DNA of 64,000 nucleotides from positions 4,110,001 to 4,174,000 of the forward strand of contig NZ_CP039249.1 of the NCBI RefSeq assembly GCF_004795835.1, written 5' to 3'. Below are positions 31,033 through 39,734 of this stretch, one piece after another. The notes beneath the pieces are model-generated. The model searched no databases, was not told the origin of the DNA, and saw only the letters and a program-made list of their open reading frames with translations. Each line of letters begins with the position of its first letter. Within the stretch, counting starts at the first letter, position 1. The position numbers and the translations under genes were made by a program. This stretch comes from Sphingomonas sp. PAMC26645 (GTDB taxonomy: Bacteria > Pseudomonadota > Alphaproteobacteria > Sphingomonadales > Sphingomonadaceae).

Positions 31033-31902
31033 TCAGGCCACGGCCACAACCCGCTTCGCAACCGGAAGCACTGCCGCCTCATACTCGCTCTCCGCCAGCC
31101 CAATCAGCGCGCGATCGTCATGCTTCCACGGGTGGAAGCCCGGCAGGAAATACGAGGCCCAGACGCCGGCGATCTTCCGCGCCATCCCCGGGTTGCCGAA
31201 CGCGTACCACGCCATCCGCGCCCATACCTTCGGCCCGGTCAGCCCGTCCTGCCGCAGCAGTTCCGCCATCCCCCGTGCGCGCCCGGTGAAGAAGCGCCAC
31301 GTCGTGATCAGCATCACCAGCGACTTTAACCGCCAGCGCGTGAAGCGTGGCCAGTCGCGCGTCGCATGCAGCCACGTATCGTACGCTACACCCTTGTGCT
31401 CGATCTCCTCGGCGGCATGCCACAGCCAGAGCGCCGCCGCCTGCTGATCACCGCCCGCGAGATGCTTCGGGTTGGCGATCAGTTCGTGCGCCAGCATCGC
31501 GGTGAAATGTTCGAGTGCGGTGGTGGCGGCGAGGCTCGCGATCTCCGGGCGCCCCTTGGTCAGCGCGAGTGCCGAGTCGACATCCACGATCAGCGGCGCG
31601 ACATCGTACCCTTGGTCGGTGACGTGGCGGTTGAACGCGACGTGCTCGCGCGTGTGGATCACCTCCTGCTTGATGAAGGCGTTGATTTCGGCGTGGAGTT
31701 TCGGCGGCGTGCCCTCGCGAAACTTCCGGACGCTGTCGACGAAATAGCCCTCGCCCTTCGGAAACGTCACCGACAGCGCGTTGTAGAACGCCGTCGCGAC
31801 GGCATCGTCGTTCAGCCACCAGCGGCGAATCGCGGCACCGCGGCCGAAGCGGCGGTCGCGCGGGGTGATCGTCAGATCGGCAGGCGTGGTTGCTTTCGCC
31901 AC
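31033..31902 (-). CDS. Predicted diiron metal-dependent hydrolase (PF10118 type)
   Basis: A 289-aa protein resembling the predicted metal-dependent hydrolase family PF10118. Two carboxylate/histidine pairs are visible, EVIHTREH and EEIEHKG, plus TALEHFTA, as in ferritin-like diiron proteins. The function is not established. I chose GTG at 31902 with GGAGG five bases upstream. It is divergently transcribed from a TetR gene with a palindrome between, so it is probably the regulated target. Confidence 0.75.
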   Translation of the reverse strand: MAKATTPADLTITPRDRRFGRGAAIRRWWLNDDAVATAFYNALSVTFPKGEGYFVDSVRKFREGTPPKLHAEINAFIKQEVIHTREHVAFNRHVTDQGYDVAPLIVDVDSALALTKGRPEIASLAATTALEHFTAMLAHELIANPKHLAGGDQQAAALWLWHAAEEIEHKGVAYDTWLHATRDWPRFTRWRLKSLVMLITTWRFFTGRARGMAELLRQDGLTGPKVWARMAWYAFGNPGMARKIAGVWASYFLPGFHPWKHDDRALIGLAESEYEAAVLPVAKRVVAVA

Positions 31903-31935
31903 GGAAACCTCCAAACAGGAATGAACACTCGTTAC

Positions 31936-31949
31936 TTACATTGATGTAA
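31936..31949. promoter_or_regulatory. Candidate TetR operator
   Basis: TTACAT-TG-ATGTAA, two perfect 6-bp inverted arms, in the 63-bp gap between the hydrolase and the TetR gene. The position suits repression of both divergent promoters. Confidence 0.5.
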
Positions 31950-31965
31950 ATAGGTTTCCCGGTCC

Positions 31966-32565
31966 GTGACGTCAACACCGCGCAAGCGCCTCTCCCCCAC
32001 CGAATCGCGTGAAGCCGCCGTCGAGGCCGCGCGGGCCCTGCTCGTGGAGAGCGGCCCCAGTGCCGTCACGCTGAAGGCCGTAGCAGGCCGCGTCGGGCGG
32101 ACGCACGCCAACCTGCTCCACCATTTCGGCTCGGCCGAGGCGCTGCATACCGCGCTGATCACGCGAATGGCGGCGGATATCGTCGGCACTATAGGTGCAG
32201 CGGTGCTGCGCGTGCGGGCAGGCGAACTTGACCCGCGTGAGGTGGTGGAGATGACCTTCGACGCGTTCGGCAAGGGCGGCGCGGGTGCGCTGGCGAGCTG
32301 GATGATCCTGTCGGGCAATACCAACGCGCTCGACCCGATCCTGACCGCGATCCACGATCTCGTCGACGAACTGGCGGAGGGTGACATGCCCGGCGACCAA
32401 CCGATCCAGGAACAGACGCTGACTCTGGTGCTGATGGCGCTCGGCGATGCGCTGATGGGGGCACCGATGGCGCGCGCGCTCGGCCTCCCGGTCGGCAAGG
32501 CACGCGAACTGGCGCTCGACGCGCTGCTCGCCAGCAAGGACGCCGCCGCCCCTGCCCGCTGCTGA
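31966..32565 (+). CDS. TetR family transcriptional regulator
   Basis: A 199-aa TetR regulator. The N-terminal helix-turn-helix occupies residues about 15-60 (TLKAVAGRVGRTHANLLHHF). The C-terminal ligand/dimer domain is hydrophobic and helical. The start is GTG. The ligand is unknown; divergence from the PF10118 hydrolase suggests it controls that gene and itself. Confidence 0.85.
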   Translation: MTSTPRKRLSPTESREAAVEAARALLVESGPSAVTLKAVAGRVGRTHANLLHHFGSAEALHTALITRMAADIVGTIGAAVLRVRAGELDPREVVEMTFDAFGKGGAGALASWMILSGNTNALDPILTAIHDLVDELAEGDMPGDQPIQEQTLTLVLMALGDALMGAPMARALGLPVGKARELALDALLASKDAAAPARC

Positions 32566-32643
32566 GCACACCGGATCTGGGCTCGAATCGCGAGGCGAAT
32601 CGCAGAGGGTGGAGATTTTCGCCAATTTCGCTATGGGGCGGCG

Positions 32644-33690
32644 ATGCATTTTCTAGACCAAGCCAAGATCTACGTACGTTCGGGCGAGGGCGGCCCCGGT
32701 GCCGTCAGCTTCCGCCGCGAGAAATATATCGAATATGGCGGCCCCGATGGCGGCAATGGCGGCAAAGGCGGCGACATCGTGTTCGAATGCATCGCCGGCC
32801 TGAACACGCTGATCGACTTCCGCTACACCCAGCATTTCCGCGCGCCGCGTGGCTCGGGCGGGTCGGGTTCGAACCGCACCGGCGCGGGCGGCAAGGACCT
32901 CGTGATCCGCGTTCCGCTCGGCACGCAGGTGCTGTCGGAGGACAAGGAAGAGGTGCTGATCGACTTCACCGAAGTTGGCCAGCGCGAAGTGCTGTTCCGC
33001 GGCGGCGATGGCGGGCGCGGTAACGCGAGCTACAAGACCTCGACCAACCGCACCCCGCGCCAGCACGGCACCGGCTGGCCGTTCGGCGAAGCGTGGGTCT
33101 GGCTGCGGCTGAAGCTGCTCGCCGATGCGGGCCTCGTTGGGCTGCCGAATGCAGGCAAGTCGACCTTCATCAATCAGGTGACGAACGCGCAGGCCAAGGT
33201 CGGCGAATACGCCTTCACGACGACGCGGCCGCAACTGGGCGTGGTGCGCCACAAGCAGCGCGAGTTCGTGGTCGCGGATATTCCGGGGCTGATCCAGGGA
33301 GCGGCCGAAGGTGCCGGGATCGGCGACCGGTTCCTCGGGCATATCGAGCGGTGCCGGGTGCTGCTACATCTGGTCGATGCGAATGACCGTGACGTGGCCG
33401 AATCGTACCGGATCGTGCGCGACGAGCTGGAGAATTACGGCGAGGGGCTCACCGACAAGAAGGTGATCGTCGCGCTGAACAAGATCGACATGCTCGATCC
33501 CGAACTGATCGCGGCGTTGTCGGCGGAGCTGGCGGAAGCCAGCGGTGCCGAGGTTATGGCGATTTCGGGGGCGAGTGGTGCTGGTATCGAGGCGGTGCTG
33601 GACCAGCTGATCGAGGCGATCGGGCCGGCGGCGGGCGCGGCGAAGGAACTGGAAGAAGGCGAAGTGCCGGTCGCATGGTCGCCGCTGTAG
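32644..33690 (+). CDS. obgE: GTPase Obg/CgtA
   Basis: A 348-aa essential GTPase linked to 50S assembly and stress. The glycine-rich Obg fold (residues about 1-158) starts [20 protein letters not shown]. The G domain has [21 protein letters not shown] and NKID. The C-terminal extension is short. A 6-glycine-helix fold is suggested by repeated GGxGG motifs such as GGNGGKGGD. Confidence 0.96.
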   Translation: MHFLDQAKIYVRSGEGGPGAVSFRREKYIEYGGPDGGNGGKGGDIVFECIAGLNTLIDFRYTQHFRAPRGSGGSGSNRTGAGGKDLVIRVPLGTQVLSEDKEEVLIDFTEVGQREVLFRGGDGGRGNASYKTSTNRTPRQHGTGWPFGEAWVWLRLKLLADAGLVGLPNAGKSTFINQVTNAQAKVGEYAFTTTRPQLGVVRHKQREFVVADIPGLIQGAAEGAGIGDRFLGHIERCRVLLHLVDANDRDVAESYRIVRDELENYGEGLTDKKVIVALNKIDMLDPELIAALSAELAEASGAEVMAISGASGAGIEAVLDQLIEAIGPAAGAAKELEEGEVPVAWSPL

Positions 33691-33701
33691 GCGTCGTCTT
33701 A

Positions 33702-33727
33702 GCCCTCTCCCCTGCGGGGAGAGGGTT
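33702..33727. repeat. Single palindromic unit (CTCCCC-GGGGAG type)
   Basis: CCCTCTCCCCTGCGGGGAGA followed by GGG: one unit of the family seen in pairs at 10.3, 53.8 and 62.0 kb, here unpaired beside a different repeat. Confidence 0.55.
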
Positions 33728-33740
33728 GGTTCCAGATTTC

Positions 33741-33834
33741 TCCCCTCCCGCTTGCGGGAGGGGTCGGGGAAGGGCTTTCTTGTCGACAGGTCACGCCCGC
33801 CCCTCCCCTAACCCCTCCCGCAAGCGGGAGGGGA
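33741..33834. repeat. Palindromic repeat pair (CCCTCCCGC-GCGGGAGGG type)
   Basis: Two hairpin units, CCCCTCCCGCTTGCGGGAGG and CCCCTCCCGCAAGCGGGAGG, with inverted TCGGGGAAGGGC / GCCCCTCCCCTA flanks. Related pairs are at 46011-46115 and inside ylxR at 50065-50221. The right edge supplies GGGAGGGG just upstream of the proB start. Confidence 0.75.
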
Positions 33835-33841
33835 ATGCGTG

Positions 33842-34939
33842 ATGTTTCCACCTTCGTCTTGCCCCCGGCTGATCGTAAAGATCGGGTCGGCGTTACTTGT
33901 CGACCCTGATGGGAGCGTTCGGCGGGAGTGGCTGACCGGTCTCGTCGCCGACATTGCCGCTCGGACTGGTGAAGGCCAGCAGGTCGCTATCGTGTCGTCC
34001 GGCGCGATTGCCTTGGGCGCACGCCGGCTTGGTCTTTCGAAGGGCGGCCGCGCAAGTCTTGAAGACGCGCAGGCCGCAGCCGCTACCGGCCAGATTGCGC
34101 TTAGCCAGGTCTGGGCCGAACTCCTCGCTGCCCAAGGGCTGAACGCCGCGCAGATTCTTGTCACGCTAGACGATCTCGAAGACCGGCGACGCTATCTCAA
34201 CGCCGCCGCGACGCTCAATCGGCTGTTGTCGCTCAAGGTCGTGCCGGTCATCAACGAGAACGACAGCGTCGCGACCGAGGAAATTCGGTTCGGCGACAAT
34301 GACCGCCTTGCTGCCCGCGTCGCGCAGGCCGCCGGCGCGCAGGGGGTGATCCTGCTGTCCGACGTCGACGGGCTCTACACCGCCAATCCGCATGCCGATC
34401 CATCCGCGACTCATATCGCCAGCGTGCCGCGGATCGATGCGGTTGCGGGGATGGCGGATGACGGGTCGGGCTCGGGGATGGGTTCGGGTGGGATGGCCTC
34501 GAAGATTGCTGCGGCGCGGATCGCGACGGGTGCGGGCATTCCGCTGGCGATCGCTTCGGGGCGGATCGAGCATCCGCTGTCCACCCCTGCCCGCCATACG
34601 ATCTTTACGGCCGAGCGGACGGCGTCTGCGCGAAAGGCTTGGTTGGCGGGCGGGCTAACCGCGAAGGGGGCGATCCATGTCGATGCGGGAGCCGCGGCTG
34701 CGCTTGGACGGGGGCGGAGTTTGCTGGCGACTGGGGCCACTCGGATCGACGGGGGTTTCGCGCGCGGTGATTTGGTGACGATCGAGGGGCCTGCCGGGAC
34801 TGTCGCACGGGGCCTTGCGGAATATGATGCGGCGGATACCGCACGCCTGCTTGGTCGGCATAGCGACGATCATGCCGCGATCCTTGGCTATGCGCCTCGG
34901 TCTGCGCTGGTGCACCGCAATCATTTGGCGCTCGTATGA
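33842..34939 (+). CDS. proB: Glutamate 5-kinase
   Basis: A 365-aa enzyme of proline synthesis making glutamyl 5-phosphate. The amino-acid-kinase domain covers residues about 1-255 (KIGSALLVD, NENDSVATEE, LLSDVDGLYTANP, GMGSGGMASKI). A C-terminal PUA domain follows. I start at the ATG at 33842; GTG three bases earlier is equally possible. The ribosome site is GGGAGGGG from the adjoining repeat. Confidence 0.95.
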   Translation: MFPPSSCPRLIVKIGSALLVDPDGSVRREWLTGLVADIAARTGEGQQVAIVSSGAIALGARRLGLSKGGRASLEDAQAAAATGQIALSQVWAELLAAQGLNAAQILVTLDDLEDRRRYLNAAATLNRLLSLKVVPVINENDSVATEEIRFGDNDRLAARVAQAAGAQGVILLSDVDGLYTANPHADPSATHIASVPRIDAVAGMADDGSGSGMGSGGMASKIAAARIATGAGIPLAIASGRIEHPLSTPARHTIFTAERTASARKAWLAGGLTAKGAIHVDAGAAAALGRGRSLLATGATRIDGGFARGDLVTIEGPAGTVARGLAEYDAADTARLLGRHSDDHAAILGYAPRSALVHRNHLALV

Positions 34940-34973
34940 TCGGCCAAGCCTTGTTCACCTGGGGAATGGGCTC

Positions 34974-35873
34974 ATGATTCTCGCGATCACCGGCGGCACC
35001 GGGTTCGTCGGCAGCCACCTGATCGACCACGCGCTGGAGACCGGGCACACCGTCCGTGCGCTCGCGCGGAAGCCGCAGGCAAAGCGCATCGGCGTGACCT
35101 GGATCGAAGGTGCGCTGGACCGGCCGAAGAGCCTCGCGACCTTGGTCGAAGGCGCGGACGTGGTGATCCACGTTGCCGGTGTCGTCAACGCGGCCAACCG
35201 TGCGGGCTTTGCGGAGGGCAATGTCGCCGGCACCGAAGGCATCCTCCAGGCAACGCGGGCCGCGGGCATCCGCCGGTTCGTCCACGTCTCTTCGCTTGCC
35301 GCGCGCGAGCCGACGCTGTCGAACTATGGCTGGTCGAAGGCCGAGGCGGAAACGCGCGTGCAGACGTCTGGGCTGGACTGGACGATCGTCCGCCCGCCCG
35401 CGATCTTTGGTCCGCGCGATCTTGATATCCTCGATCTCTTCAAGGCGGCGCGGTCGGGCTATCTGCCGATGCCGCCGGCCGGCACGCGCGTCTCGTTGCT
35501 GTACGTCGAGGACCTGACCGCGCTGCTGCTGGTGCTTGCCGAGAGTGCCGACGCGCCGTCGATCATGGAGCCCGACGACGGCGTGCCTAACGGCTGGGAC
35601 AACCGCGACTTTGCGCGCGCGATCGGCGTGGCCGTGGGCAAGCCGGTCAAGGTGTTCTCCACACCCCGTGCGCTCCTGAAACTCGCGTCCGCCGCCGATC
35701 GACTCGTCCGTCGACGCAAGGCCAAACTGACACGCGACCGGGTCAGCTATTTCTGCCACCCCGACTGGGTCTCGCACAAGCCGCCGCCGCCCGCGCTGTG
35801 GACGCCGTCCGTCGCGACACCGCAGGCGCTCGCGCAAACCGCGGCGTGGTATCGCGCCGCCGGGCTGCTATAG
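34974..35873 (+). CDS. NAD(P)-dependent epimerase/reductase, CerR-like sphingolipid ketoreductase
   Basis: A 299-aa extended short-chain dehydrogenase. The Rossmann motif GGTGFVGSH lies near the N-terminus, and the catalytic YxxxK is YGWSK. In Caulobacter a homologous gene type (cerR) lies with spt and a dedicated acyl carrier protein and reduces the ketosphingoid/ceramide intermediate. The same neighbours are found here directly downstream, so that role is the best inference; sequence alone shows only the reductase fold. The start at 34974 follows GGGGAATGGG. Confidence 0.72.
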   Translation: MILAITGGTGFVGSHLIDHALETGHTVRALARKPQAKRIGVTWIEGALDRPKSLATLVEGADVVIHVAGVVNAANRAGFAEGNVAGTEGILQATRAAGIRRFVHVSSLAAREPTLSNYGWSKAEAETRVQTSGLDWTIVRPPAIFGPRDLDILDLFKAARSGYLPMPPAGTRVSLLYVEDLTALLLVLAESADAPSIMEPDDGVPNGWDNRDFARAIGVAVGKPVKVFSTPRALLKLASAADRLVRRRKAKLTRDRVSYFCHPDWVSHKPPPPALWTPSVATPQALAQTAAWYRAAGLL

Positions 35874-35930
35874 CGCCGAAAAGCCGCCGCAATTCCCTGT
35901 CAGGAGTGCCGCGACACCGAAGGGATTATC

Positions 35931-36173
35931 ATGAGCGACCGCCAGCAGATCTACGACACCGTCACCGCGCAGATCGAGCCGTTCAACAAGAAGGGCGTCG
36001 CCCTCGCCGATGCGACGACGTTCCAGGGCGACCTGGAGTGGGACAGCCTGACCGTCATGGATTTCGTCGCCGCGATCGAGGACGAGTTCGACATCATCAT
36101 CACGATGAACATGCAGGCCGAGATCGAGACGGTCGGCCAGTTGGTCGACGCGGTAGCGAAGTTGAAGGCCTGA
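35931..36173 (+). CDS. Dedicated acyl carrier protein for sphingolipid synthesis
   Basis: An 80-aa acyl carrier protein. WDSLTVMDF contains Asp38-Ser39-Leu40; Ser39 is the predicted phosphopantetheine attachment site. It lies between the CerR-like reductase and serine palmitoyltransferase, so it probably presents the acyl chain to the latter, as shown for the equivalent Caulobacter protein. It is clearly distinct from the general fatty-acid AcpP, which is not in this window. Confidence 0.85.
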   Translation: MSDRQQIYDTVTAQIEPFNKKGVALADATTFQGDLEWDSLTVMDFVAAIEDEFDIIITMNMQAEIETVGQLVDAVAKLKA

Positions 36174-36182
36174 CCCCCCTTG

Positions 36183-36287
36183 CCGTTCGTGCCGAGTAGG
36201 GATCGAGCGTAGCCGAGAGCCCGTATCGAGGTACATGTCCTTCGATACGCCATCTCGACAAGCTCGACGGCTACTCGGGACGAACGG
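36183..36287. repeat. Inverted repeat (CCGTTCGTxCxGAG type)
   Basis: The arms CCGTTCGTGCCGAGTAGG and GCTACTCGGGACGAACGG are inverted, with further inner pairing around ATCGAG/CTCGA. It occupies the gap between the acyl carrier protein and spt. A related element is at 55611-55679. Confidence 0.7.
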
Positions 36288-36323
36288 TTGGGATACACAT
36301 TCCAACCTCATGGAATCCTTAGA

Positions 36324-37586
36324 ATGACCGAAGCCGCCACCACCGCCCACGCCCTCCCCGTCGACGCTCCGGAGGTCGCCCCCGAACGCGACCTCATGTC
36401 GAAATTCGACGCGCTGATCGCCGAGCGCGAGGCGCTGATCGCGAGCGGCGTGCGCAATCCGTTCGCGATCGTGATGGACGAGGTGAAGGGGCCGACGCAG
36501 GCGGTGATCCGCGGTAAGGACACGATCCTGCTCGGCACGTACAACTACATGGGCATGACGTTCGACCCCGACGTCATCCAGGCGGGTAAAAACGCGCTCG
36601 ACGCGTTCGGGTCGGGCACCAACGGCAGCCGGATGCTCAACGGCACGTTCCACGATCATATCGACGTCGAACAGGCGTTGCGCGAATTCTACGACATGAC
36701 CGGCGCGATCGTGTTCTCGACCGGGTACATGGCGAACCTCGGGATCATCTCGACGCTCGCCGGCAAGGGCGAATACGTCATCCTTGACGCCGACAGCCAC
36801 GCGTCGATCTACGACGGCTGCAAGCAAGGCAACGCCGAGATCGTCCGCTTCCGCCACAACGACGTCACCGATCTCGACAAGCGGCTCGGTCGCCTGCCCA
36901 AGGAAGCCGGCAAGCTGGTGGTGCTGGAGGGCGTCTATTCGATGCTTGGCGACATCGCGCCGCTGAAGGAAATGGTCGCGGTCGCCAAGAAGCATGGCTG
37001 CATGGTGCTGGTCGACGAGGCGCATTCGATGGGGTTCTTCGGCCCCAATGGCCGCGGCGTGTACGAGGAGATGGGGCTGACCGACGAGGTCGATTTCGTC
37101 GTCGGCACCTTCTCGAAGTCGGTCGGCACGGTCGGCGGGTTCGTCGTGTCGAACCACCCGAAGTTCGAGATGGTGCGGTTCGCCTGCCGTCCGTACATCT
37201 TCACCGCCTCGCTGCCGCCGTCGGTGGTCGCCACCGCCGCGACCTCGATCCGCAAGCTGATGACCGCGCACGACAAGCGCGCGCAGCTCTGGAAGAACGC
37301 GCGTCGGCTGCACGGCGGGCTGAAGGCGATGGGGTTCAAGCTCGGCACCGAGACGTCCGACTCGGCGATCATCGCGGTGATCCTGACCGACCAGGAACAG
37401 GCGATCGCGATCTGGCAGTCGCTGCTTGAGGGGGGGCTGTACGTCAACATGGCGCGCCCGCCCGCGACGCCCGCGGGGACGTTCCTGCTGCGGTGTTCGC
37501 TGTGCGCTGAACATACCGACGAGCAGATCACGACGATCCTGGGCATGTTCGAGACCGCTGGCCGCGCCGTCGGCGTGATCGGCTGA
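36324..37586 (+). CDS. spt: Serine palmitoyltransferase
   Basis: A 420-aa PLP-dependent alpha-oxoamine synthase condensing L-serine with an acyl thioester to 3-ketosphinganine, the first committed step of sphingolipid synthesis. Length and residue numbering match the soluble S. paucimobilis enzyme as I know it: N100 (FGSGTN), H159, D231 and H234 (VDEAHSMG), and the PLP lysine K265 (GTFSKSVG). I chose ATG 36324 because MTEA is the family start. It follows the acyl carrier protein and the reductase. Confidence 0.96.
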   Translation: MTEAATTAHALPVDAPEVAPERDLMSKFDALIAEREALIASGVRNPFAIVMDEVKGPTQAVIRGKDTILLGTYNYMGMTFDPDVIQAGKNALDAFGSGTNGSRMLNGTFHDHIDVEQALREFYDMTGAIVFSTGYMANLGIISTLAGKGEYVILDADSHASIYDGCKQGNAEIVRFRHNDVTDLDKRLGRLPKEAGKLVVLEGVYSMLGDIAPLKEMVAVAKKHGCMVLVDEAHSMGFFGPNGRGVYEEMGLTDEVDFVVGTFSKSVGTVGGFVVSNHPKFEMVRFACRPYIFTASLPPSVVATAATSIRKLMTAHDKRAQLWKNARRLHGGLKAMGFKLGTETSDSAIIAVILTDQEQAIAIWQSLLEGGLYVNMARPPATPAGTFLLRCSLCAEHTDEQITTILGMFETAGRAVGVIG

Positions 37587-37680
37587 CGGTTTCCTCCCCC
37601 CGCGGGGGAGGAAACATCCGTGAAATGTTCGATCGGTACCGGCATTCCAGGTCATTGCGTGTGGGCAACGACGCGTTAGG

Positions 37681-39645
37681 ATGCCGGCCGTGACGCAAGA
37701 CGAGGTCGAGACTGCGGCCCAGGGGGGCGGGGCGAGATGGCGCATAGCCATGCTGGTCGTGATGGGCTTGCTCGGTGCTGCAGTGCTCATTGCGCTGATC
37801 GTGACGCTCGGCCACGCCAATCGCCAGCGCGATCGGGCACTCGAACTTCAGGCGCACAGCTATGACGTGATGATCCTCGCGCGGACGCTGTCCGGGACGA
37901 TCGCGCGATCGGAGGCGTCGCTGGGGCGCTATGTCATCAGCGGCGACAAGCAGCTGGGGCAGCTCTATTTCGACGAATGGCTGCTCGCGGGGACGCAGAT
38001 CGACCGGCTCGACCAGATCACCAACGACAATCCCGAGCAGCAGCCGCGAGTCGATCGCCTTCGCGCCGCCTATGACGCGCGCGGGCTGGAGTTGTCGCTG
38101 ACCGCGCTCAACACGCGCTACGGCAAGAACGGCCAGGCGCTCGCACGCTATTACCAGGGGCGAAAGGCGCCGACGCTCATCGAGATCAACACGACGCTCG
38201 ACACGCTGATTGCACGCGAGCGCGCGTTGCTCGACGACCGGACGGCGGCGGCCTTGGGGTCGGTCGAGCGGTCGAGCTGGGTCGCGGGGGTGCTGGCCAT
38301 ATTCGGCGTGCTGATCGTGCTGGGCGCGATCCTGCTCGGCTGGTTCACGATCCGCGCGGTCGGCGAGCGGGCGACCGCGCTGGCCGATGCAGAACTCGAA
38401 CGCGAGCGCGCGGACGAGTTGACCACCGCGGTCGCCGCCGCCACCGCCGAACTGCGCGTGCAGGAGGCGAAGCTTCGCCAGATCCAGAAGATGGAGGCGG
38501 TCGGACAACTGACCGGCGGGATCGCGCATGACTTCAACAACATGCTGGCGGTGGTGCTGGGCGGCCTGGAACTCGCGCGGCGCAACCTCGCGAGCGATCC
38601 GGCCAGCGTCCGTCGCCATATCGACAGCGCGACCGAGGGCGCGAACCGCGCGGCGGCGCTGACCCGCCGGCTGCTCGCCTTCAGTCGCGAGGATTCGCTG
38701 AAGGCGGAGACGATCGACGCCGCCGCGCTGGTCGCGGGGATGTCGGACCTGCTCGACCGCACGCTAGGGGACGCGATCACCGTCATCGTGCGCGACGATG
38801 CGGCAGGCGGGTGCGTCCGCGCCGACCGCGTCCAGCTGGAGAACGCGGTTCTGAACCTCGCGGTCAACGCGCGCGACGCGATGAACGGGCGCGGCACGCT
38901 GACTGTCGCGACCGGCGCGACGACGCTAGCGGCGGACCAAGTCGGACGGTGCGCGGCGGGCGACTACGTCACGATCATGGTCGGCGACGACGGCTGCGGG
39001 ATGGCGCCCGACGTCGCCGAGCGCGTGTTCGAGCCGTTCTTCACCACAAAGGACGTCGGCAAGGGTACCGGGCTCGGGCTCAGCCAGATCTTCGCGCTGG
39101 TCCAGCAGTTGCACGGCGAGGTCGGCATCGTCTCCGCGCCGGGCGAAGGGACGACCGTGACGCTCTATTTCCCGCGCGCCGCGGAGCTGGTCGCAACGCC
39201 CCTGCCGACCGTGCCGATCGCGATGGTCGAGCCGATCGCGCCGACGATGCCCGAGAGGTTGCAGATCCTGGTGGTCGAGGACGATCCGCGCGTGCTGGCC
39301 GCGACGACCGGCGCGCTGGAGGAGATCGGCCATCATCCGATCGCGTGCGACGATCCGCTCGCGGCGCCCGCGCTATTGGCGGCGAACCCGGGGATCGGGC
39401 TGATCATCTCCGACGTGCTGATGCCGCGCCAGACCGGGCCGGAGATGATCGCGGCGCTCTCCCCGCTATATCCTCACGTCGCGGTGCTGTTCGTTACGGG
39501 GTTTGCCGGCGAGGTGAACGTCGCGCAGTTCGGCGGACACGAGGTGCTGCGTAAACCCTTCACGCTCAACGGGCTGGAGCGCGCGGTCGTGACGGCGATG
39601 GCCGCGGAGCGCCGCGAGACGAACCACCCGATCGCCGCGGAATGA
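37681..39645 (+). CDS. CHASE3 hybrid sensor histidine kinase/response regulator
   Basis: A 654-aa membrane sensor. TM1 is at about residues 22-44 and TM2 near 200-225; between them is a helical periplasmic CHASE3-like domain. A HisKA motif GQLTGGIAHDFNN carries the phospho-His. The HATPase includes NLAVNARDAM, VGDDGCGM and GKGTGLGLSQ. A C-terminal receiver has ISDVLMP and the conserved Lys in LRKPF. No DNA-binding partner is adjacent. The signal is unknown; its position after spt hints at envelope sensing, but this is only proximity. Confidence 0.88.
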   Translation: MPAVTQDEVETAAQGGGARWRIAMLVVMGLLGAAVLIALIVTLGHANRQRDRALELQAHSYDVMILARTLSGTIARSEASLGRYVISGDKQLGQLYFDEWLLAGTQIDRLDQITNDNPEQQPRVDRLRAAYDARGLELSLTALNTRYGKNGQALARYYQGRKAPTLIEINTTLDTLIARERALLDDRTAAALGSVERSSWVAGVLAIFGVLIVLGAILLGWFTIRAVGERATALADAELERERADELTTAVAAATAELRVQEAKLRQIQKMEAVGQLTGGIAHDFNNMLAVVLGGLELARRNLASDPASVRRHIDSATEGANRAAALTRRLLAFSREDSLKAETIDAAALVAGMSDLLDRTLGDAITVIVRDDAAGGCVRADRVQLENAVLNLAVNARDAMNGRGTLTVATGATTLAADQVGRCAAGDYVTIMVGDDGCGMAPDVAERVFEPFFTTKDVGKGTGLGLSQIFALVQQLHGEVGIVSAPGEGTTVTLYFPRAAELVATPLPTVPIAMVEPIAPTMPERLQILVVEDDPRVLAATTGALEEIGHHPIACDDPLAAPALLAANPGIGLIISDVLMPRQTGPEMIAALSPLYPHVAVLFVTGFAGEVNVAQFGGHEVLRKPFTLNGLERAVVTAMAAERRETNHPIAAE

Positions 39646-39734
39646 TCGTTCATTGATGCGTTGCGATTGAGGATGACGCCTAGCGCGTGCGCCCCTATAC
39701 CCGCGCGACCCAGCATACCGAGCCCAACCCGCGC

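Noticed and set aside
35868..37820. 650-codon frame antisense to ACP and spt
   Set aside because: Shadow of spt, without its own ribosome site or motifs.
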